A stretch of DNA of 26,723 bases, taken from positions 1 through 26,723 of the forward strand of contig JAKQGS010000344.1 of NCBI GenBank assembly GCA_029556045.1, given 5' to 3'. This DNA is from Pseudomonadota bacterium (GTDB taxonomy: Bacteria; Bdellovibrionota; Oligoflexia; Oligoflexales; Oligoflexaceae). The position numbers were made by a program, and so were the translations under genes. The notes under the pieces are model-generated. The model was not told the origin of the DNA, ran no database searches, and saw nothing but the letters and a program-made list of their open reading frames with translations. This document shows, one piece after another, positions 1-6,257 of the stretch. How positions within the stretch are numbered: the first letter of the stretch is position 1; every line of letters begins with the position of its first letter.

Positions 1-56
1 GCTTGAAAACTTTCCACTATCAGGTCGACCTGTTCTTCGGATAAACTCGATCTCAT
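1..56 (-). CDS. Partial N-terminus, possibly a single-domain globin
   Basis: Only the first 18 complete codons lie in the window; the gene continues beyond position 1 on the minus strand. The ATG at 56-54 follows a purine-rich GGAGA about 7 bases upstream, so the start is well supported. The visible protein begins MRSSLSEEQVDLIVESFQ. This resembles the A-helix start of bacterial single-domain globins and flavohaemoglobins (LSxEQhxLhxxSF pattern). The haem-binding histidines are outside the window, so the family is an inference from a very short stretch. The start lies 31 bases after the stop of the small Cys-rich gene on the same strand, so the two may be co-transcribed. Confidence 0.4.
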   Translation of the reverse strand, partial: MRSSLSEEQVDLIVESFQ

Positions 57-66
57 GTAATTGTCT

Positions 67-100
67 CCGGGTAGCGTTTACGCCATGTTACGCTGCCCGG
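67..100. other. GC-rich hairpin between two minus-strand genes
   Basis: The arms CCGGGTAGCGT (67-77) and ACGCTGCCCGG (90-100) pair over 11 positions with one G-T wobble. A run of six T follows at about 103-108 on the plus strand, which gives the form of an intrinsic terminator for plus-strand transcription. No plus-strand gene precedes it in the window. On the minus strand the hairpin contains the stop codon of the small Cys-rich gene and ends just before the ribosome binding site of the next gene, so it could affect coupling or translation instead. The pairing is seen directly; the role is not settled. Confidence 0.45.
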
Positions 101-291
101 AATTTTTTAGAATCAAGAAATTGATTACAGGCCCTAGTTTCCTGCCTCTTCGTTGAGGTACTGGTTGGCATGCTGTTGAGGACTGTGAGGGCACTAAATA
201 GCTTACCGCAGTCATAGCAGGACGGACATTCGTCACATCGTGAGGAGGTTGTGGGCGCGATGGGCTGTTGTGTTCTTGTTGCGTCGCTCAT
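88..291 (-). CDS. Small Cys-rich hypothetical protein (67 aa)
   Basis: I do not recognise this family. The start is strongly supported: AAGGAGGA lies five bases before the ATG at 291-289. The 67-residue product has four cysteines at 19, 22, 25 and 28 (a CX2CX2CX2C run) and one more at 55. No membrane segment or signal peptide is visible. Such closely spaced cysteines suit metal or Fe-S binding, but the spacing is not the standard ferredoxin one (CX2CX2CX3C), so function is inference only. The stop codon lies inside a strong hairpin, and a possible globin gene starts 31 bases further on. The overlapping plus-strand frame lacks an equally good start signal. Confidence 0.55.
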   Translation of the reverse strand: MSDATRTQQPIAPTTSSRCDECPSCYDCGKLFSALTVLNSMPTSTSTKRQETRACNQFLDSKKFRAA

Positions 292-547
292 GGGGTTCCT
301 CCTTGGGGTTCATGCAGACATCAGTTGCAGTCAAATTTGGTTCTGCTACTTCCTTCAGCAATTTTTAAGCCAAGTATGTTGTGGATATAGTCTATTGAAA
401 ATATTATTGATTCGCCGACAACCCAAAATGCCTGCCAGGATAATTGCTGGACTTGCCACATTTTTTATGTGGAAAGATGGACAAGGTGGCAGTGAGGCGG
501 CTAAAAAACATTATTACAAACTTTAGGTAAACCGGCGGGAATGCTCA

Positions 548-1240
548 ATGTGGGGTGACAAAGTGCCGTTGAGTGGACATTGGAAGGAAAAGTTGGGGGA
601 CGAGTTCACGAAACCCTACATGGTCAATCTGAGGGAGTACCTCAAGAGCCAACTGGCTCAGGGCAAAGTCGTATATCCACCCAAAGACAACGTTTTTGAG
701 GCGTTGAAGCTGACGCCTTTTGAAGATGTCAAAGTGGTGATTATCGGTCAGGACCCTTACCATGGTCCAGGACAGGCCCATGGTTTGTGTTTTTCTGTGC
801 GGCCGGGGGTGCCTATTCCTCCATCCCTGGTGAACATCTTTAAGGAAATGAAAAACGACCTCAATATTAGTCAACCGGGTCATGGGTATCTGGAGGCTTG
901 GGCGCGACAAGGGGTGCTGCTACTGAATGCCGTGTTGACGGTTGAGGCCGGGCATGCCGCTTCTCACCAGAATAAAGGATGGGAGACTTTTACGGATCGA
1001 GTCATCGAGGTCCTTAATCGCGAAAAGGATGGGTTGGTGTTTGTGCTGTGGGGTTCATACGCCCAGAAAAAAGGCGCATTTATTGACCGGCAGAGGCATT
1101 TGGTACTCGAGGCTCCCCACCCCTCACCCCTTTCAGCTCATCGGGGGTTTCTGGGAAGTCGGCATTTTTCCCACATCAATGCGTATTTAAACCAACGTGG
1201 TGTGGGACAAATCGAATGGGCCCTCCCCCCTCTCCATTGA
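548..1240 (+). CDS. ung: Uracil-DNA glycosylase, family 1 (Ung)
   Basis: This enzyme removes uracil from DNA to start base-excision repair in the cytoplasm. The 230-residue length is almost exactly that of E. coli Ung (229). The water-activating motif GQDPYH is at residues 67-72 with catalytic Asp69. It is followed by the uracil-binding segment [12 protein letters not shown] (73-84), a core strand LLLNAVLTV (124-132), and the DNA-intercalation loop HPSPLS (191-196) with its catalytic His191. All signature residues are present, so the protein should be active. The ATG at 548 follows a weak GGCGGGA. The next gene begins 13 bases after the stop, which suggests a two-gene unit. Confidence 0.97.
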   Translation: MWGDKVPLSGHWKEKLGDEFTKPYMVNLREYLKSQLAQGKVVYPPKDNVFEALKLTPFEDVKVVIIGQDPYHGPGQAHGLCFSVRPGVPIPPSLVNIFKEMKNDLNISQPGHGYLEAWARQGVLLLNAVLTVEAGHAASHQNKGWETFTDRVIEVLNREKDGLVFVLWGSYAQKKGAFIDRQRHLVLEAPHPSPLSAHRGFLGSRHFSHINAYLNQRGVGQIEWALPPLH

Positions 1241-1253
1241 AAAGGAAGATATT

Positions 1254-1958
1254 ATGGCCGATACCCCCGCGGTAGCAGAGGCACAGGAAAATCCCCTGGC
1301 CAGTCTGCTTGTCAATATCATCATCCCCAGCGTCATCTTGATGAAACTGAGCGGTGACAACCGACTGGGTCCGGTTAATGCCTTGATACTGGCGCTTGGC
1401 TTTCCCTTGATTTATGGCTTGTGGAACATGCACCGCCACCGCAAATTTGGCTTTTTCTCCGTTCTTGGCCTGGTCAGTATCGCTCTGACGGGGGGGTTTT
1501 CCCTTATGAAATTGGGTGCTCATTGGATAGCGGTTAAAGAGGCGGCCATTCCCATGATGATCGGTATTGCCATCATTGGTTCCATGCGTACCGAAACCCC
1601 CCTGGTGAGGACGATGTTATACAACGACAAGGTGATCGACGTGCCACGGGTGGAGGACGCCCTTCGTCAGAAGGGGAATCAGGACAGGTTTGAGCGGTTG
1701 TTGGCGCAAGCGTCATACCTCCTGTCGTGCTCCTTTTTTCTCTCGGCGTTTTTAAACTTTGTTTTGGCCAAATACCTGCTAGTGAGTGAGCCGGGTACGG
1801 CGGCGTTCAATGAGGAGCTGGGCAAAATGACCGCATGGAGTTACCCCGTGATTGTGGTGCCGTCCATGGTCATTCTGATTTTAGCGCTTTGGCGATTGAC
1901 CTCCGGTATCCGTGCACTCACCGGATTGGAACTAGAGGCAGTTTTCAAGGGCAAATGA
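1254..1958 (+). CDS. VC0807-family multi-pass membrane protein
   Basis: A 234-residue integral membrane protein resembling the VC0807 family, whose function is unknown. Hydrophobic segments lie near residues 15-30, 40-55, 67-85, 92-112, 150-172 and 190-212, so about six transmembrane helices are likely. Early features seen in this family are NIIIPSVILMKLSG, the FPLIYGLW segment and an AIKEAAIP-like motif (VKEAAIP). The ATG at 1254 is preceded by AAAGGAAGAT; an in-frame start at 1197 would overlap ung and has no such signal. Placement next to ung is probably only transcriptional. Family assignment is by memory of conserved motifs. Confidence 0.8.
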   Translation: MADTPAVAEAQENPLASLLVNIIIPSVILMKLSGDNRLGPVNALILALGFPLIYGLWNMHRHRKFGFFSVLGLVSIALTGGFSLMKLGAHWIAVKEAAIPMMIGIAIIGSMRTETPLVRTMLYNDKVIDVPRVEDALRQKGNQDRFERLLAQASYLLSCSFFLSAFLNFVLAKYLLVSEPGTAAFNEELGKMTAWSYPVIVVPSMVILILALWRLTSGIRALTGLELEAVFKGK

Positions 1959-1981
1959 CGCCTATCATGGGTGATTTATTA

Positions 1982-2000
1982 TGAAGAACGTGATTCTTCA
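1982..2000. terminator. Weak hairpin after the VC0807-family gene
   Basis: TGAAGAA (1982-1988) and TTCTTCA (1994-2000) form a perfect 7-bp stem with a 5-base loop, 23 bases after the upstream stop codon. A T-rich run occurs only about ten bases later (2011-2015), so this is not a textbook intrinsic terminator. A second weaker GCAGCA/TGCTGC pairing lies at 2005-2025. Confidence 0.25.
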
Positions 2001-2113
2001 TTGCGCAGCATTTTTCTCCTGCTGCACAATAAAAACCCACGGCTTTTTGGCGCTTTTTTTGGCATCAACTATTTTACTTACGCCAACATCCCACGAATCC
2101 TTGAAGAAATGAG

Positions 2114-2133
2114 TTTCCCACAGGTTATGCACA
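2114..2133 (+). promoter_or_regulatory. Tandem DnaA-box-like sites upstream of nrdA
   Basis: TTATGCACA at 2125-2133 fits the DnaA-box consensus TTATNCACA exactly. TTTCCCACA at 2114-2122 differs from TTATCCACA at two positions. The two lie 11 bases apart, one helical turn, in the same orientation, and sit just upstream of the NrdR-box pair. DnaA control of nrdAB through tandem boxes is known from E. coli. The match is visible; binding here is inference. Confidence 0.5.
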
Positions 2134-2137
2134 GGAA

Positions 2138-2185
2138 GCGCTATATTTAGTGGTTGACACTGAAAAGTCACACTATATATGCTTC
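2138..2185 (+). promoter_or_regulatory. Pair of NrdR boxes at the nrdAB promoter
   Basis: Box 1 at 2138-2153 has the core CTATATTTAGTG, very close to the NrdR consensus acaCwAtATaTwGtgt. Box 2 at 2170-2185 begins ACACTATATAT and matches the left half and centre, with a degenerate right half. Their starts are 32 bases apart, the three-turn spacing typical of NrdR sites. Box 1 abuts the -35 hexamer and box 2 covers the -10, so binding would block transcription. NrdR represses ribonucleotide reductase genes when dATP is sufficient. nrdR itself is not in the window. Confidence 0.75.
2154..2181 (+). promoter_or_regulatory. Predicted sigma70-type promoter of nrdAB
   Basis: A consensus -35 TTGACA (2154-2159) is followed after 16 bases by TATATG (2176-2181). 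Transcription would begin near 2188, leaving a leader of roughly 145 bases before the chosen nrdA start. The -35 lies between the two NrdR boxes and the -10 lies within the second. Confidence 0.6.
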
Positions 2186-2334
2186 CACTATCATCAAGAC
2201 ATTCATGGTGTGTCCATTGTTCGTTGAGATACCCCACGGTAGGGGAATTGGTACGAATGGTCCTTTTTGTTGTTGAATGGGCGAGGGACGGAACCTTCGC
2301 ATTGCTGGTTGAGTCAGAAAGAGAGGATAAGGAA

Positions 2335-4713
2335 ATGGCATTTGATACTGCGGGCGTCAGTCCCTCACCATCGTTCGTTCAACCCTCGGCTGCTGCTCCG
2401 ATTCGGGTGAAAAAGCGCAATGGTGAACTGGTGGCGGTTAATCCTCAAAAAATTACAGCCTTGGTGGATCGTTGTTGCAAAGGCCTGACACAGGTGGATG
2501 CAACCCAGGTGGCAGAAAAGGCGCTGCGGGGTTTGCATGATGGCGTCGAGACCAAAGAACTGGATCTCCTCCTGATGCAGACAGCCGCCATGATGATCAG
2601 CCAGGAGCCGGAGTATTCTAAACTTGCTGCGCGTCTGCTTTGTCATTTTATTGATGACGAAGTGACGACGCTGGGGGTCAAATCGTTTGCGGATAGCATT
2701 CGCTTTGGCGTTACGGTTGGTATCGTTGATTCCAAGGTAGGGGCGATGGTTGAAGTCCATCACCAACGTCTGAACGAGGCTATCGACAACTCCCGCGCAG
2801 ATCTGTTCGAATATTTTGGTTTGCGTACGGTCTATGACCGCTACCTATTAAAGGATCCCAAAACCCGTCTCGTTTTTGAAAACCCTGAGTATTTTTTCAT
2901 GCGGGTGGCCTGTGGTCTTGCAAGATCTGTTGACGAGGCGATCGAATTTTATCGCCTGATTTCTTCCTTTGAATACATGCCCAGTACACCGACGCTGTTT
3001 AATTCCGCCACCCGGCGACCGCAGATGTCCTCGTGTTACCTGCTGGATTCCCCGGATGACAGTCTGGAAGCGATTTATGACAAATACAAGGATGTCGCAT
3101 TGCTGTCCAAATTCGCGGGTGGAATTGGCCTGGCCTATCACCGCGTCCGTTCGCAAGGTTCATTGATTCGGGGTACCAATGGCAAATCCAACGGCATCGT
3201 CCCGTTTCTAAAGACCCTGGATTCTTCCGTATCGGCGGTGAACCAAGGGGGTAAACGTAAGGGGGCTTGTTGTATCTATCTGGAGTCCTGGCATGCGGAC
3301 ATTCTTGACTTCCTGCAGTTGCGGGAAAACACCGGTGATGCCTCGTTGCGTACGCACAATTTGAATACCGCCAATTGGATTCCGGATCTTTTTATGCAGA
3401 GAGTGGAGAACGATGAGGACTGGTCTCTTTTTGATCCAGCCGATGTTAAGGAGCTTCCGGATCTCTTCGGGGATGAATTCAATCGGGCATATATTACGGC
3501 GGAAAAAGACGGCCTGGCTCGAGTCACCATCAAAGCCCGCGAACTGTACGCGGCGATGATGAAAGCTCTTGCTCAGACTGGCAATGGCTGGATGACATTT
3601 AAAGATGCATCCAACCTCAAGTCAAACCAAACCGGGGCCAACCCGCAAAATGTTATTCATCTTTCCAACCTCTGTACCGAAATCGTGGAAGTGACTTCTA
3701 GCGGTGAAACCGCCGTATGTAACCTGGGTTCCATCAACATCGGCCGTTATGTCACGCCTCAGGGCGCCATTGATTATGATCGTCTGGCCCGTAACGTGCA
3801 AATTGCCGTGAAATATCTGGATCGTGTGGTGGATATCAATTTTTACCCCATCGACCAGGCTGCGACATCCAATCAACGCTGGCGCCCGGTCGGGTTGGGT
3901 TTGATGGGATTGCAGGACGCCTTTTTTAAAATGGATCTTCCATTCGATAGCGCGGAAGCCCGGGAGATTTCCCGGCGGGTGCAAGAGGAAATCTATTATA
4001 ATGCTCTGGTGGCGTCGGCGGATCTGGCGGAACAATTTGGTCCTCATGCGGCTTACGGCGAGACCCGTGCTGCCAAGGGCTTGTTGCAGTTTGATCTTTG
4101 GGGCGTGAAGCCGGGCGACTCCACTCGTTGGGATGCTCTCAAAAAACGGATCGCCGAGACCGGGTTGCGTAACTCCCTGCTGATCGCGATTGCTCCGACC
4201 GCAACCATTGCCGCTATTTGCGGGGCTTATGAGTGCATAGAGCCTCAGGTTTCCAACCTATTTAAGCGGGAGACCCTTTCGGGTGAGTTCCTCCAGATCA
4301 ATAGCTATCTTGTGAACAAACTGAAAAAGCTGGGCTTGTGGAATAGTATGATACAAGAGCGTATCAAGCACGCGGAAGGATCGATTGCGGGAATCGAAGA
4401 AATTCCGGAAAATGTCCGGGAGATCTATCGCACGGTTTGGGAAATTCCTATGCGGTCATTGATCGATATGGCAGCTGCTCGAGGCGCCTATATCGACCAG
4501 AGTCAGTCACTGAACTTGTTTGTGGAAAGTCCAACGATCGGCAAACTTTCCTCCATGTATAACTATGCTTGGAAAAAGGGGTTGAAAACGACTTATTATC
4601 TGCGCTCCAAAGCCGCGACCCGGATCAATAAGACATCTTCGATGGCGGTACCTGCGGCGGAAGCCGTTGCGTGTTCGCTGGAAAATCCCGAGGCCTGTGA
4701 GAGCTGTCAATAA
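2335..4713 (+). CDS. nrdA: Class Ia ribonucleoside-diphosphate reductase, alpha subunit
   Basis: The catalytic R1 subunit, which reduces ribonucleoside diphosphates to deoxy forms with NrdB. The 792-residue protein (E. coli: 761) has an N-terminal ATP-cone starting near residue 25 (VKKRNGELVAVNPQKI), the allosteric activity site. Active-site residues are present: Cys234 (SSCYLL), the Asn445-Leu-Cys447-Thr-Glu449 radical triad, Cys462 (CNLGS), and the radical-transfer pair Tyr754-Tyr755. The tail has Cys780, Cys788 and Cys791 (CESC before the last Gln), fitting the mobile thioredoxin/glutaredoxin-reduced tail. The ATG at 2335 follows GAGGATAAGG. The frame stays open upstream to 2179, but that part overlaps the promoter, so the longer forms are rejected. 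nrdB follows after 14 bases. Confidence 0.97.
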   Translation: MAFDTAGVSPSPSFVQPSAAAPIRVKKRNGELVAVNPQKITALVDRCCKGLTQVDATQVAEKALRGLHDGVETKELDLLLMQTAAMMISQEPEYSKLAARLLCHFIDDEVTTLGVKSFADSIRFGVTVGIVDSKVGAMVEVHHQRLNEAIDNSRADLFEYFGLRTVYDRYLLKDPKTRLVFENPEYFFMRVACGLARSVDEAIEFYRLISSFEYMPSTPTLFNSATRRPQMSSCYLLDSPDDSLEAIYDKYKDVALLSKFAGGIGLAYHRVRSQGSLIRGTNGKSNGIVPFLKTLDSSVSAVNQGGKRKGACCIYLESWHADILDFLQLRENTGDASLRTHNLNTANWIPDLFMQRVENDEDWSLFDPADVKELPDLFGDEFNRAYITAEKDGLARVTIKARELYAAMMKALAQTGNGWMTFKDASNLKSNQTGANPQNVIHLSNLCTEIVEVTSSGETAVCNLGSINIGRYVTPQGAIDYDRLARNVQIAVKYLDRVVDINFYPIDQAATSNQRWRPVGLGLMGLQDAFFKMDLPFDSAEAREISRRVQEEIYYNALVASADLAEQFGPHAAYGETRAAKGLLQFDLWGVKPGDSTRWDALKKRIAETGLRNSLLIAIAPTATIAAICGAYECIEPQVSNLFKRETLSGEFLQINSYLVNKLKKLGLWNSMIQERIKHAEGSIAGIEEIPENVREIYRTVWEIPMRSLIDMAAARGAYIDQSQSLNLFVESPTIGKLSSMYNYAWKKGLKTTYYLRSKAATRINKTSSMAVPAAEAVACSLENPEACESCQ

Positions 4714-4727
4714 GGAGGTTGATGTTT

Positions 4728-5726
4728 ATGTTATTGAATCCTGGACTTGATTTAAATCTGCGCCCGATGAAGTATCCGCTGTTTTACGATATGTACCGGG
4801 ACGCCATTAAAAATACCTGGACTGTTGAGGAGGTCGATCTTTCCAAGGACGTGGTGGACTTGCGTAGTAAGCTGTCGCCGTCCGAACGACATCTGATCAA
4901 TCGGTTGGTGGCGTTTTTTGCCACCGGCGACTCCATTGTGGCCAATAATCTGGTGTTAAACCTTTATCGCCATATCAATGCCCCTGAAGCGCGGATGTAT
5001 CTGTCACGGCAACTCTATGAAGAAGCCCTGCATGTCCAGTTTTATCTGACCCTGCTGGACACCTATTTGCCTAATGATGAAGAACGTCGTGCGGCTTTTT
5101 CAGCCATTGAGAACATCCCATCCATCAAACAGAAGGGAGAGTTTTGCTTTCGCTGGATGGATTCCATGTATGATCTGGATAAGTTGGTCACGAAAGAGGA
5201 TCGACAGAAGTTTTTGCTGAATCTCATCTGTTTTGCCAGTTGCATTGAGGGTCTCTTTTTCTTCGCTGCCTTTGCTTATGTCTATTTTTTGCGCTCCAAG
5301 GGTCTGCTACATGGATTGGCGGCGGGAACCAACTGGGTTTTCCGGGATGAGAGCTGTCATATGAACTTTGCGTTTGCTGTGATTGATACCCTCCGCAAGG
5401 AAGACCCTGATCTTTTTGATGAAACCCTGAATCGTTCCATTGTGACAATGCTGGATGAGGCGGTGGAATGCGAGATGGTTTTTGCCCAGGATGTCCTGCA
5501 GTTGGGTGTTGCGGGCCTTTCCATCAAGGATATGCGTCAGTATCTGGAGTTTGTGGCGGATCAACGGCTTATGGCTTTGCGGATTCCCCCCGTGTATAAT
5601 GTCCGTAATCCATTTTCGTTTATGGAGTTGCAGGACGTGCAGGAGTTGACCAATTTCTTCGAAAGGCGTGTAGCAGCCTATCAGGTTGGTATTACGGGTG
5701 ATGTGAGTTTTAACGAGGATTTTTAA
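4728..5726 (+). CDS. nrdB: Class Ia ribonucleoside-diphosphate reductase, beta subunit
   Basis: The R2 subunit, which houses the di-iron centre and the tyrosyl radical used by NrdA. The ferritin-like ligand set is visible in the 332-residue product: Asp68, Glu99 and His102 (EEALH), Glu174 (CIEG), Glu208 and His211 (RDESCH). Tyr106 sits four residues after His102, the position of the radical tyrosine Tyr122 in E. coli, so this looks like a normal Fe-Tyr enzyme and not a Mn/Fe phenylalanine type. A strong AAGGAGG overlaps the nrdA stop. It is nine bases from the ATG at 4728 but only three from the ATG at 4722, so 4728 is preferred. Expression should follow the NrdR-controlled promoter upstream. 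Confidence 0.96.
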   Translation: MLLNPGLDLNLRPMKYPLFYDMYRDAIKNTWTVEEVDLSKDVVDLRSKLSPSERHLINRLVAFFATGDSIVANNLVLNLYRHINAPEARMYLSRQLYEEALHVQFYLTLLDTYLPNDEERRAAFSAIENIPSIKQKGEFCFRWMDSMYDLDKLVTKEDRQKFLLNLICFASCIEGLFFFAAFAYVYFLRSKGLLHGLAAGTNWVFRDESCHMNFAFAVIDTLRKEDPDLFDETLNRSIVTMLDEAVECEMVFAQDVLQLGVAGLSIKDMRQYLEFVADQRLMALRIPPVYNVRNPFSFMELQDVQELTNFFERRVAAYQVGITGDVSFNEDF

Positions 5727-5758
5727 TGCTCCCTATCCGGGCGTTGTTTTGACGTGGT

Positions 5759-5780
5759 AGGAATCAGAACTGTGATTCCT
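5759..5780. terminator. Hairpin downstream of nrdB
   Basis: AGGAATCA (5759-5766) and TGATTCCT (5773-5780) form a perfect 8-bp stem around a 6-base loop, 32 bases after the nrdB stop. There is no T-run after it, so termination is possible but not shown. It could also belong to the leader of the PilZ gene that begins 35 bases later. Confidence 0.3.
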
Positions 5781-5815
5781 GTCTTCCGGCTTGAGGCTTG
5801 GCATAGGTTGCGGAT

Positions 5816-6151
5816 ATGGTTGATCCAAAACAGGACGTCTATAGTCGGAAATATTATCGTTTATCGTATCCGCCGCAGGATCGTCCAACCTTGATGATCG
5901 GAGGGGTCAAATATGAAGTTTTTGATCTTTCTGAAGAGGGGGTCAAGTTTTTTGTTCCCGGTGATGATCCAATTAAAAAATTTCCCAGTGTGGAAGGTTA
6001 CCTGGATTTTGGCGGGCGTAATCGCACCAAAATTGAGGGTGACGTGCTGCGTGTGACCGACTCGGAAATGATCATCAAACTGGTGGATCATTTACCCCTG
6101 CCGCTGATCATGGCAGAGCAGCGCTATCTCATCAATACCTACAAATCCTGA
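5816..6151 (+). CDS. Single-domain PilZ protein (c-di-GMP receptor)
   Basis: A 111-residue cytoplasmic protein made of little more than a PilZ domain. Both hallmark c-di-GMP contacts are present: the RxxxR motif as Arg11-KYY-Arg15, and the DxSxxG motif as Asp37-Leu-Ser39-Glu-Glu-Gly42. The remainder alternates as expected for a beta-barrel (for example KIEGDVLRV and MIIKLVDHL). Proteins of this type relay c-di-GMP levels to motility, exopolysaccharide or transcription partners; the partner is not evident here. The ATG at 5816 has only a weak AGGTTGCGG upstream. The gene is convergent with dnaE2, with a repeat-bearing gap between them. Confidence 0.85.
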   Translation: MVDPKQDVYSRKYYRLSYPPQDRPTLMIGGVKYEVFDLSEEGVKFFVPGDDPIKKFPSVEGYLDFGGRNRTKIEGDVLRVTDSEMIIKLVDHLPLPLIMAEQRYLINTYKS

Positions 6152-6191
6152 ACCTTCTGTTTGTTGTCACTCGACCAATCTTAACCTTGAA

Positions 6192-6229
6192 TGCAAATCC
6201 CGTTATTGTGTGCAAATTCCGTCATTCTG
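6192..6229 (+). repeat. Two tandem 19-bp direct repeats
   Basis: TGCAAATCCCGTTATTGTG (6192-6210) is followed directly by TGCAAATTCCGTCATTCTG (6211-6229). They agree at 16 of 19 positions. They lie in the gap between the convergent PilZ and dnaE2 genes and run into the inverted repeat that follows. Confidence 0.6.
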
Positions 6230-6256
6230 ACCCTGAGCGTAGCGAAGGGGAAGAAT
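6224..6256. repeat. Interrupted inverted repeat between convergent genes
   Basis: ATTCT-GA-CCCT (6224-6234) pairs with AGGG-GA-AGAAT (6246-6256): two perfect short stems separated by a GA/GA internal loop. The core CCCTGAGCGTAGCGAAGGG and the flanking CATTCTGA/GAAGAATCT words recall a dispersed intergenic repeat type seen in many bacterial genomes. The element ends two bases before the dnaE2 stop. It may act as a bidirectional terminator or be a small non-autonomous repeat. The family resemblance is from memory. Confidence 0.5.
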
Positions 6257-6257
6257 C

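Noticed and set aside
251..526. Plus-strand open frame of 91 codons with a hydrophobic N-terminus
   Set aside because: It overlaps the start of the minus-strand Cys-rich gene, which has a far better ribosome site. Its own possible ribosome site sits only two bases from the GTG, or about 11 from the next ATG, and the product has no recognisable features.
2179..2334. Upstream in-frame extension of nrdA
   Set aside because: It runs through the -10 element and NrdR box 2. The ATG at 2335 has the best ribosome site, and the ATP-cone begins shortly after it.
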